Assembly: GCA_029850565.1 (NCBI GenBank)
Contig: JARCRR010000109.1
Coordinates: 1-10,363, forward strand
Source: Gallionella sp.
GTDB taxonomy: Bacteria; Pseudomonadota; Gammaproteobacteria; Burkholderiales; Gallionellaceae
Length of the DNA stretch: 10,363 nt
Reading direction: 5' to 3'
Positions 4,792-10,363 of the stretch are shown piece by piece. Numbering within the stretch: position 1 is the first letter of the stretch; every line of letters begins with the position of its first letter. A program made the position numbers and the translations under genes. The notes under the pieces were generated by a model. It was not told where the DNA came from and did not search any database. It saw only the letters and a list, made by a program, of their open reading frames with translations.

Positions 4792-6515
4792 GTTTCGCCA
4801 TACACGGCCTTCCCGTTTCCAGCGGCATCGCCATCGGCCATGCCCATCTCGTCTCGCACACTTCGCTCGAGGTCGTGCATTACATGTTGCCCAAGAATCT
4901 GGTCGCAGAAGAAGTCGCGCGTCTGGATGCTGCTTTGCAAACCACGCGCAGCGAGCTGACCGCTTTGCGCGCCAACCGTCCGCAACAGGCGGCGGCCGAG
5001 TTCGATGCCTTCCTCGATCTGCACCTGATGATCCTGGGCGACGAGCACATCAGCCACGCGGCACGCAGCATGGTCGAGCAGGAACACTGCAACGCCGAGT
5101 GGGCGTTGAAGTCGCAGATGGACGAGTTGGTGATGCAGTTCGAGGCATTCGACGATGCCTACCTGCGTGAACGCAAGACCGACGTGATCCAAGTCGTCGA
5201 GCGCGTGCTCAAGGTGTTGAGCGGCCATCCCGGTCACCAACCGCCTACGCCGCAGCATGATTCGGAAATGGTGCTGGTGGCGCATGATGTCAGCCCCGCC
5301 GACCTGATCCAACTCAAGCCGCACCAGTTCTGTTCCATCCTCACCGACCTTGGCGGTGCGACGTCGCACACCTCCATCGTCGCGCGCGGTCTGAACATCC
5401 CCTGCGTGGTCGGCCTACATCACGCACGCGAACTCATCAAAGACCGCGATATGCTCATCGTCGATGGCGAGCAGGGCGTGGTCATCGTCAATCCGGACAA
5501 GAACCTGCTGGCGGAATACAAACTGCGCCAGAGCCAATTCGTTCTGGAACGGCAGAAACTCAAACGTCTGCGCACGGCACGTGCCACCACGCTGGACGGT
5601 ACGCGTATCGAGTTGCAAGCCAACATCGAGATGCCCACCGATCTGCCGCAGGTGATGGAGAACGGTGCGGCGGGCATCGGGCTGTTCCGCAGCGAGTTCC
5701 TCTTTCTCAATCGCGACGACCTGCCCGATGAGGAGGAGCAGTTCAGCGCCTATCGCGCCGTGCTGGAGGGCATGGGCGAGATGCCGGTGACCATCCGCAC
5801 CTATGACTTGGGGGCGGACAAACAACTCAAAGGCGTCACGCGCGTGGCGAGCAATCCCGCGCTCGGTCTGCGTGCGATCCGCCTGTGTCTGGCCGAACCG
5901 CAACTGTTCCGCACGCAACTGCGCGCCTTGTTGCGTGCCTCCGTTTACGGCAATCTAAAAATCTTGGTGCCGATGCTGTCGGGCGCTTCCGAGATCACGC
6001 AGACCTTGCAGTTGATCGACGGGGTGAAACAAGAATTGAAGAACCAGGGAATCGCCTTCAAGGAAGAGGTGCCCATCGGCGGCATGATCGAGATACCCGC
6101 CGCTGCGCTGGCGCTCAACATCTTCATCAAGAAGCTGGATTTCCTCTCCATCGGTACCAACGACTTGATCCAGTACACACTGGCGATCGACCGCACCGAC
6201 GAGGAGGTGGCACACCTGTATGACCCGCTCCATCCGGCCGTACTGCAACTATTGGCTCTCGTCATCGGTAGCGCGAACAAGGCTGAGATTCCCGTATCGG
6301 TGTGCGGCGAGATGGCGGGTGAATATGCTTACACGCGCTTGTTGCTCGGCATGGGCTTGCGTCAGTTCTCCATGCATCCCGCGCAACTGCTCGGTACCAA
6401 GCAACGCGTGCTGACGACCAACCTGCCCGAGGTCACCTTCCTCACACAAAAGATATTGCGTGCAGACGACCCCATCAAGATCCGCGAATTGCTGGACAAG
6501 TTGAACGCGGCTTAA
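4788..6515 (+). CDS. ptsI: PTS Enzyme I (phosphoenolpyruvate-protein phosphotransferase)
   Basis: A 575-residue cytoplasmic enzyme that takes phosphate from phosphoenolpyruvate and passes it to HPr. The start at ATG 4788 (SD GGAG at 4777-4780; ATGA overlap with ptsH) gives the standard EI length and N-terminus, GLPVSSGIAIGHA. Domains: an N-terminal HPr-binding helical region (about 20-145), the phosphohistidine swivel domain with GGATSHTSIVARG (189-201) and active His194, then a PEP-binding TIM barrel with GLFRSEFLF (298-306), RTYDLGADK (337-345), GGMIEIP (431-437), SIGTNDLIQYT (454-464) and the catalytic Cys506 in VSVCGEMAG. No N-terminal GAF domain is present, so it is PtsI rather than PtsP (EI-Ntr). 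All key residues are present. Confidence 0.97.
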   Translation: MSFAIHGLPVSSGIAIGHAHLVSHTSLEVVHYMLPKNLVAEEVARLDAALQTTRSELTALRANRPQQAAAEFDAFLDLHLMILGDEHISHAARSMVEQEHCNAEWALKSQMDELVMQFEAFDDAYLRERKTDVIQVVERVLKVLSGHPGHQPPTPQHDSEMVLVAHDVSPADLIQLKPHQFCSILTDLGGATSHTSIVARGLNIPCVVGLHHARELIKDRDMLIVDGEQGVVIVNPDKNLLAEYKLRQSQFVLERQKLKRLRTARATTLDGTRIELQANIEMPTDLPQVMENGAAGIGLFRSEFLFLNRDDLPDEEEQFSAYRAVLEGMGEMPVTIRTYDLGADKQLKGVTRVASNPALGLRAIRLCLAEPQLFRTQLRALLRASVYGNLKILVPMLSGASEITQTLQLIDGVKQELKNQGIAFKEEVPIGGMIEIPAAALALNIFIKKLDFLSIGTNDLIQYTLAIDRTDEEVAHLYDPLHPAVLQLLALVIGSANKAEIPVSVCGEMAGEYAYTRLLLGMGLRQFSMHPAQLLGTKQRVLTTNLPEVTFLTQKILRADDPIKIRELLDKLNAA

Positions 6516-6577
6516 AGTGCCTGTTCCATCGCGGGGGCTTGCTGCCCGACGCTCTGCCAACTCACCAGGGAGATGAC

Positions 6578-7186
6578 ATGAAACTGCTCGGCTCGAACAC
6601 CAGCCCCTACGTGCGCAAGGTACGACTGGCTTTGCTGGAGAAGAACATCCCGCACGACTTTGTGGTCGATCCGCCGACCGAGCCGGGCAGCTTGGTGTTG
6701 CGGGTCAACCCGCTCGGCCGCATCCCCGCGCTCATCCTCGATGATGGTTTCTGCATCTTCGATTCTCCCGTCATCGCCGAATACGTGGACACGCTGAACG
6801 ATGCACCCATCCTCATCCCGCGCGATGATCCTGCGGCGAAGTTACGTGTGAAACGCTGGGAGGCCTTGGCCGACGGCATCATGGATTCCGCCATCGTGGT
6901 ACGTAACGAAGTGCTGCGCTCCGCCGAGAAACAGCAAGCCTCAACTATCGAGATGCACAACACTGCCGTCAGCAAGGCACTGCTCTATGCCTCCGAACTA
7001 TTAGGAGAGAAGCGCTGGTGCGAGGGCGACGCACTCACACTGGCCGATCTCGCCTTGGTCAGCGCCCTGCTCTATCTCGATCTGCGCTTCGCAGAACGTG
7101 ATTGGCGTAGTGCGCATCCCAATTTGAAAGCGTTCTTCGAGCGCGCCAGCTCACGCCGTAGCGTCATCACCGCAACCACGATCTAA
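6578..7186 (+). CDS. Glutathione S-transferase family protein, YibF-like
   Basis: A 202-residue cytoplasmic protein. The ATG at 6578 is preceded by AGGGAG (6567-6572); an in-frame ATG at 6539 has no such site and adds residues unlike the family. The thioredoxin-like N-terminal domain starts MKLLGSNTSPYVRKVR, with Ser9 as the likely thiolate-stabilising residue, the cis-proline Pro50 in GRIPAL, and D62-S63 in FDSPVIAEY, which bind the gamma-glutamyl part of glutathione. The C-terminal helical domain includes RVKRWEALADGIMDS and the GDALTLADLAL capping motif. From memory it closely resembles E. coli YibF. It follows ptsI by 62 nt with no clear terminator between. The substrate is unknown; a link to gshA, about 3.8 kb upstream, is only thematic. 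Confidence 0.9.
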   Translation: MKLLGSNTSPYVRKVRLALLEKNIPHDFVVDPPTEPGSLVLRVNPLGRIPALILDDGFCIFDSPVIAEYVDTLNDAPILIPRDDPAAKLRVKRWEALADGIMDSAIVVRNEVLRSAEKQQASTIEMHNTAVSKALLYASELLGEKRWCEGDALTLADLALVSALLYLDLRFAERDWRSAHPNLKAFFERASSRRSVITATTI

Positions 7187-7192
7187 CCTTAC

Positions 7193-7519
7193 ATGGCACG
7201 CCGCAAGCATTACCACGTCTATGTGATCGAGCTATCGAAGGACGTGCTGTACGAAAGCAAGTTCAAGAAGTGCAATCCCAGCTACATCACGGGTAAACCC
7301 TGCGTCTACGTCGGCATGACCGGACTCGATCCGGATATCCGCTTCGATAAACACAAAGCAGGCATCCAAGCCAATCGCTACGTCACCGATTACGGCCTGC
7401 ATCTTTTGCCCGACCTGTACGAAGCCTTCAATCCGATGTCCTACGACGAAGCGCGTGACAAGGAAGTGGACGTCGCCATCGATCTACGCGAGGCAGGATT
7501 CGGCGTGTGGCAGGCGTAA
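7193..7519 (+). CDS. Small conserved-looking protein, possibly GIY-YIG-like
   Basis: A 108-residue protein beginning 6 nt after the GST stop. No clear ribosome binding site precedes ATG 7193, so it may depend on translational coupling. The pattern YHVYVIEL (7-14), then CVYVGMTG...RFDKHKAG (36-56) with a basic residue after the second strand, and a later acidic helix (DEARDKEVDVA), resembles the GIY-YIG nuclease core: tyrosines in VYV and YVG, Arg50 and a possible catalytic Glu in the helix. The spacing between the two tyrosine strands is longer than usual because of an inserted FKKCNPSYITGKP segment, so catalytic activity is doubtful. Base composition matches its neighbours. The assignment is tentative; it could be an unrelated small protein. 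Confidence 0.6.
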   Translation: MARRKHYHVYVIELSKDVLYESKFKKCNPSYITGKPCVYVGMTGLDPDIRFDKHKAGIQANRYVTDYGLHLLPDLYEAFNPMSYDEARDKEVDVAIDLREAGFGVWQA

Positions 7520-7545
7520 GGGAAATACCCCTGCAGCCTATGTAA

Positions 7546-7574
7546 TTGACAGCTTTCAGCAAAACACGGACACT
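7546..7574 (+). promoter_or_regulatory. Candidate promoter for the metX riboswitch transcript
   Basis: TTGACA (7546-7551) is a perfect -35. At the standard 17-nt spacing the -10 would be GACACT (7569-7574), which matches only three of six positions. Transcription would then begin near 7581, precisely at the first paired base of the riboswitch P1 stem, which makes the placement attractive in spite of the weak -10. Confidence 0.4.
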
Positions 7575-7584
7575 TCGCTCCGTG
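7565..7584 (+). repeat. Inverted repeat overlapping the riboswitch P1 strand
   Basis: CACGGA (7565-7570) and TCCGTG (7579-7584) are perfect reverse complements around the 8-nt spacer CACTTCGC. The right arm shares CGTG (7581-7584) with the 5' strand of riboswitch P1. If transcription starts upstream of 7565, this hairpin would compete with P1. If it starts near 7581, the repeat is DNA only, perhaps an operator or chance. Confidence 0.45.
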
Positions 7585-7635
7585 CCGATTTGAGTTCAGC
7601 TTGCGGGGCACGTAAAACATTCCAGCTAAAGCGAG
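7581..7635 (+). promoter_or_regulatory. SAM-II (SAM_alpha) riboswitch upstream of metX
   Basis: The order and content match the SAM-II pattern I remember. P1 pairs CGTGCC (7581-7586) with GGCACG (7607-7612). The L1 segment GATTTGAG (7587-7594) follows the conserved GAUUU start, and CAGCTTGCGG (7597-7606) matches the CGGCUUGC region. The A-rich linker TAAAACA is followed by the invariant GCTAAAG (7625-7631). The pseudoknot P2 can form between CTTGC (7600-7604) and GCGAG (7631-7635) with one G-U pair. SAM-II binds S-adenosylmethionine and turns off methionine genes, mostly described from Alphaproteobacteria. The downstream gene is metX, the expected target. A covariance-model search against the Rfam SAM-II family would settle it. 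Confidence 0.85.
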
Positions 7636-7637
7636 TG

Positions 7638-7676
7638 AACCCGCTCTAGCCTCAAGCTGTGCGGGTTTTTATTTTT
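7638..7676 (+). terminator. Intrinsic terminator of the metX leader (attenuator)
   Basis: AACCCGC (7638-7644) pairs perfectly with GCGGGTT (7661-7667) around a 16-nt loop in which AGC/GCT can pair further. The stem runs into TTTTTATTTTT (7666-7676). It begins 2 nt after the riboswitch pseudoknot and ends directly before the metX ribosome site, so it can only act on metX. CAAGCTG (7653-7659) in its loop is the exact complement of CAGCTTG (7597-7603) in the riboswitch, offering an alternative pairing. Confidence 0.85.
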
Positions 7677-7688
7677 GGAGTTGCTTTG
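7677..7688 (+). promoter_or_regulatory. Ribosome binding site and TTG start of metX
   Basis: GGAG (7677-7680) stands 5 nt before TTG (7686-7688), directly after the terminator T-run. There is no ATG near the expected N-terminus, and the upstream in-frame GTG at 7659 lies inside the terminator hairpin and would encode residues foreign to the family. The resulting 377-residue length fits MetX. Confidence 0.75.
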
Positions 7689-8819
7689 AGTTCATCGGTT
7701 GGAATCGTTACGGCGCAACGCGCCACCTTCGACACACCGCTCACGTTCAAGAGTGGCGCTGTGTTGCCACGCTATGAGTTGATGTACGAGACCTACGGCA
7801 CATTGAACGCCGACAAGTCGAATGCTATCCTCATCTGCCACGCACTATCGGGCCATCATCACGTCGCGGGTTACTACGCTGACGACACCAAGAACATCGG
7901 CTGGTGGGACAACATGGTGGGGCCGGGCAAACCCATCGACACCCTCAAATTCTTTGTCATTGGCCTAAACAACCTCGGTGGCTGTCACGGCTCGACCGGC
8001 CCTTCCAGTATCGACCCTGCCACAGGCAAGCCTTATGGCTCGTCCTTCCCCGTCATCACTGTGGAAGATTGGGTCAACGCACAAGCGCGCTTGGCCGACC
8101 AACTCGGCATCCAGCGTTTCGCCGCCATCGTCGGCGGGAGCTTGGGCGGCATGCAGGCGATGCAGTGGGCGCTGGCGTATCCAGACCGCGTGGCACATGT
8201 GTTGGCCATCGCGACCGCGCCGCACCTTACCGCGCAGAACATCGCGTTCAACGACGTGGCGCGCAGCGCCATCCTGACCGACCCTGAATTCCACGGCGGT
8301 GATTTCTACCAGCACGGCGTCGTGCCCACGCGCGGCCTGCGTTTGGCACGCATGTTGGGACACATCACTTATCTTTCCGATGACGCGATGGCCGACAAGT
8401 TCGGACGCGAGTTGCGTCACGGCAAATTGAATTTCAGCTACGACATCGAGTTCCAGATCGAGTCATATCTGCGCTACCAAGGCGACAAGTTCGCCGCGTA
8501 TTTCGATGCGAACACCTATCTGCTGATGACCAAGGCGCTGGACTACTTCGATCCTGCGCGCGAGTTGGATGGTGACTTGAACCGCGCCTTCGCCGCTGCG
8601 AAAGCCAAGTTCCTCGTGGTGTCGTTCACCACCGATTGGCGCTTCTCACCCGCGCGTTCGCACGAGATCGTGCATGCCCTGCTGCACAACCGCCGCGACG
8701 TGAGCTACGCTGAAGTCACCTCCGACCACGGCCACGATTCCTTCCTGATGGAGGATGCGCAGTACATCGCGGTGATGCGGAATTATCTGAACAATGTATT
8801 TGAAGAGGTGTCAGCATGA
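7686..8819 (+). CDS. metX: Homoserine O-acyltransferase (MetX)
   Basis: A 377-residue cytoplasmic alpha/beta-hydrolase-fold enzyme that activates the hydroxyl of homoserine with acetyl- or succinyl-CoA, committing it to methionine. The nucleophile elbow is GGSLGGMQ with Ser152; the rest of the triad is Asp317 in TTDWRFSP and His350 in SDHGHDSFL, with Asp351 and Arg222 (LARMLGH) as likely homoserine contacts. NLGGCHGSTGPSS (96-108) is also typical. Arg319, two residues after the catalytic Asp, is as I recall the residue found in the succinyl-CoA-using MetX proteins (MetXS) of betaproteobacteria, so succinyltransferase activity is likely but unproven. The start is TTG. Expression is probably controlled by the SAM-II riboswitch and terminator in the leader. 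The stop overlaps metW (ATGA). Confidence 0.95.
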   Translation: MSSSVGIVTAQRATFDTPLTFKSGAVLPRYELMYETYGTLNADKSNAILICHALSGHHHVAGYYADDTKNIGWWDNMVGPGKPIDTLKFFVIGLNNLGGCHGSTGPSSIDPATGKPYGSSFPVITVEDWVNAQARLADQLGIQRFAAIVGGSLGGMQAMQWALAYPDRVAHVLAIATAPHLTAQNIAFNDVARSAILTDPEFHGGDFYQHGVVPTRGLRLARMLGHITYLSDDAMADKFGRELRHGKLNFSYDIEFQIESYLRYQGDKFAAYFDANTYLLMTKALDYFDPARELDGDLNRAFAAAKAKFLVVSFTTDWRFSPARSHEIVHALLHNRRDVSYAEVTSDHGHDSFLMEDAQYIAVMRNYLNNVFEEVSA

Positions 8820-9430
8820 GCGGCCACGATCACGCAACCCTTGCCGCTGTGCGCCCCGACTTCGCCGCCATCGCCGCATGGATCCCTGAAGGCTCAGCCG
8901 TGCTCGACCTTGGTTGCGGTGACGGTAGCTTGTTGCGCTACCTGCGCGAGACACGCAAGGTGGTCGGTTACGGCGTCGAGATCAGCGATGCGAATGTCGC
9001 CACCTGCATCGCCAACGGCGTGAACGTCATCCAGAACGACTTGGAATCCGGCCTTGCCGATTTCGAAGATGACGCATTCGACTTCGTCATCCTGTCGCAG
9101 ACCTTGCAAGCGACCAAGCACACCGAAGCTTTGGTGAACGAGATCCTGCGCGTGGGTCGTGAAGGCATCGTCAGCTTCCCCAATTTCGGTTACTGGAAGA
9201 ACCGTCTGCAAGTGCTGCAGGGCAACATGCCTATCTCCGACGATATGCCCTACCAGTGGTACGACACGCCGAACGTGCACCTATGTACCTTCCACGATTT
9301 TGAGAATCTATGCTTGACACACTCGGTTCAGATCCTTGAACGACAAGTGATGACAGGCGGAAGACGTGTCATCGCGTTCGCGAACCTGCTTGGCAGCATG
9401 GCGGTGTATCGCGTCAAGCGTGCTGGGTAA
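8816..9430 (+). CDS. metW: Methionine biosynthesis protein MetW
   Basis: A 204-residue cytoplasmic protein with the class I methyltransferase-like fold. VLDLGCGDGSLLRYL (29-43) is the nucleotide/AdoMet-binding motif I; later VSFPNFGYWKNRLQVLQGNMP and YDTPNVHLCTFHDFENLC are typical of MetW. MetW is found paired with MetX in many proteobacteria and is reported to be needed for, or to stimulate, the homoserine acyltransferase step. Its start overlaps the metX stop (ATGA) with an AGAGG site just upstream, so the two are translationally coupled and under the same riboswitch. The length is usual for the family. Confidence 0.95.
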   Translation: MSGHDHATLAAVRPDFAAIAAWIPEGSAVLDLGCGDGSLLRYLRETRKVVGYGVEISDANVATCIANGVNVIQNDLESGLADFEDDAFDFVILSQTLQATKHTEALVNEILRVGREGIVSFPNFGYWKNRLQVLQGNMPISDDMPYQWYDTPNVHLCTFHDFENLCLTHSVQILERQVMTGGRRVIAFANLLGSMAVYRVKRAG

Positions 9431-9433
9431 CTG

Positions 9434-10363
9434 ATGACCATCTGGCAGCAACTCTTCACAAGGCGCATGTTGATATGCGTCTTCATCGGCTTCTCTTCCG
9501 GCCTGCCGCTGTATCTGCTGTTCAACCTCGTGCCAGCGTGGCTACGTAGCGAGCAGATCGACCTCAAGACCATCGGTCTGTTCGCACTCATCCAGTTCCC
9601 CTACACGTGGAAGTTCATCTGGTCGCCTTTGCTAGATAGATACGCCGTGCCCGCACTGGGTCGTCGTCGCGGTTGGATGTTGGTATCGCAAGTAGGATTG
9701 TTGCTGGTCATCGCGACGCTCGGCGGCTTCTCGCCGCAGACCGAGATGAGCACCATCGTCTTGTTCTGCACCCTGCTCGCCTTCTTGAGCGCCACGCAAG
9801 ACATCGTGCTGGATGCCTATCGCCGCGAGTTGTTGTCTGACTCCGAACTCGGTCTCGGCAACTCCATCCACGTCAACGCGTATCGCATCGCGGGGCTCAT
9901 CCCCGGTTCGCTCTCGCTCATCCTGTCCGACCATCTGCCGTGGAGCATGGTGTTCATCATCACCGCGCTGTTCATGCTGCCCGGCATGGTGATGACGCTG
10001 ATGGTGAGCGAGCCGCACCGCGCCGCACCGCCCAAGACTTTGCGTGAAGCGGTGGTCGAGCCCTTCCACGAATTCATCTCGCGCCAAGGTTGGAACAGCG
10101 CCTTGCTCATCCTCGCTTTTCTGTTCTTCTACAAACTCGGCGACAGCCTGTGCACCGCGCTGGCCACACCGTTCTACATGGACATGGGGTTCAGCAAGAC
10201 CGAGATCGGCCTCATCGCCAAGAACGCAGGCCTGTGGCCTGCCGTCATCGGTGGTCTGCTGGGTGGATTGTGGATGTTGAAGATCGGCATCAACCGCGCG
10301 CTGTGGCTGTTCGGCGTGGTGCAAGTAGTGTCCATCTTCGGCTTCGCTTGGCTCGCTTCGAAA
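9434..10363 (+). CDS. ampG: AmpG family muropeptide permease, 3'-truncated by the window
   Basis: The frame is open from ATG 9434 to the last base, giving 310 residues without a stop; the C-terminal part lies beyond the window. It is an inner-membrane major facilitator protein with repeated hydrophobic helices (about 12-34, 45-62, 82-98, 107-125, 150-165, 172-190, 222-240, 258-280, 288-308). AmpG hallmarks are FSSGLPLYLLF (20-30), YTWKFIWSPLLDRY (57-70), LGRRRGW (75-81) and SATQDIVLDAYRRE (119-132). AmpG imports GlcNAc-anhydroMurNAc peptides for cell wall recycling and in some species feeds beta-lactamase induction. It begins 3 nt after metW with only a weak ribosome site, so it is probably the third gene of the metX transcript; this order is frequent in betaproteobacteria as I recall. 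Confidence 0.92.
   Translation, partial: MTIWQQLFTRRMLICVFIGFSSGLPLYLLFNLVPAWLRSEQIDLKTIGLFALIQFPYTWKFIWSPLLDRYAVPALGRRRGWMLVSQVGLLLVIATLGGFSPQTEMSTIVLFCTLLAFLSATQDIVLDAYRRELLSDSELGLGNSIHVNAYRIAGLIPGSLSLILSDHLPWSMVFIITALFMLPGMVMTLMVSEPHRAAPPKTLREAVVEPFHEFISRQGWNSALLILAFLFFYKLGDSLCTALATPFYMDMGFSKTEIGLIAKNAGLWPAVIGGLLGGLWMLKIGINRALWLFGVVQVVSIFGFAWLASK

Noticed and set aside
7520..7530. GGG-AAATA-CCC hairpin after the GIY-YIG-like gene as a terminator
   Set aside because: The stem is only 3 bp and is not followed by a T-run.
7659..7685. GTG 7659 as the metX start
   Set aside because: It lies within the terminator hairpin, has no ribosome site and adds residues foreign to MetX; TTG 7686 has GGAG 5 nt upstream.
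1..10363. A new defence, secretion or biosynthetic gene system
   Set aside because: Nearly all genes belong to well-known housekeeping families in normal operon order. The few unknown small genes show no shared motif or grouping that would support a system.

Overview
The window looks like chromosomal DNA of a moderately GC-rich betaproteobacterium, probably in the Nitrosomonadales/Gallionellaceae range. This is inferred from the 'T. ferrooxidans-type' GshA, the metX-metW-ampG order, the EIIA-HPr-EI cluster beside gshA, and protein similarity as I remember it; no search was run. All credible genes are on the + strand and tightly packed, often with ATGA or GTGA stop/start overlaps. No phage, transposase or CRISPR locus is visible. 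The region is mostly housekeeping, but several small-scale structures in it are unusual.

Layout. Positions 1-267 hold the C-terminus of cobalamin-dependent methionine synthase (MetH). Next come an AT-richer small membrane-anchored protein of unknown function (277-717) and an FKBP-type prolyl isomerase carrying an internal 240-bp tandem duplication (750-1337). An intrinsic terminator (about 1404-1434) closes this part. A second transcription unit starts near 1450-1483: gshA (glutamate-cysteine ligase), an ApbE-type flavin transferase lipoprotein, a 66-residue membrane protein, then EIIA(Man-type), HPr and Enzyme I of a phosphotransferase system with no permease in view. A YibF-like glutathione S-transferase and a possible GIY-YIG-like small protein follow.

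The second half is a methionine unit. The 166-nt gap at 7520-7685 carries a -35-like element, a sequence matching the SAM-II (SAM_alpha) riboswitch pattern, and directly after it an intrinsic terminator, i.e. a probable SAM-responsive attenuator. It precedes metX (TTG start) and metW, which make O-acylhomoserine, and then ampG, a muropeptide permease cut off by the window end. With metH at the left edge, methionine synthesis appears at both ends of the window.

Most notable: (1) the SAM-II riboswitch/terminator with a 7-nt complementarity that suggests a switching mechanism; (2) apbE carries two different dispersed palindromic repeats in frame, one a perfect 27-bp inverted repeat of exactly 84 nt lying inside the lipoprotein signal region; (3) the FKBP gene is a fusion of two incomplete domains whose duplication boundaries share a 7-bp microhomology. 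I did not find a convincing new multi-gene system.
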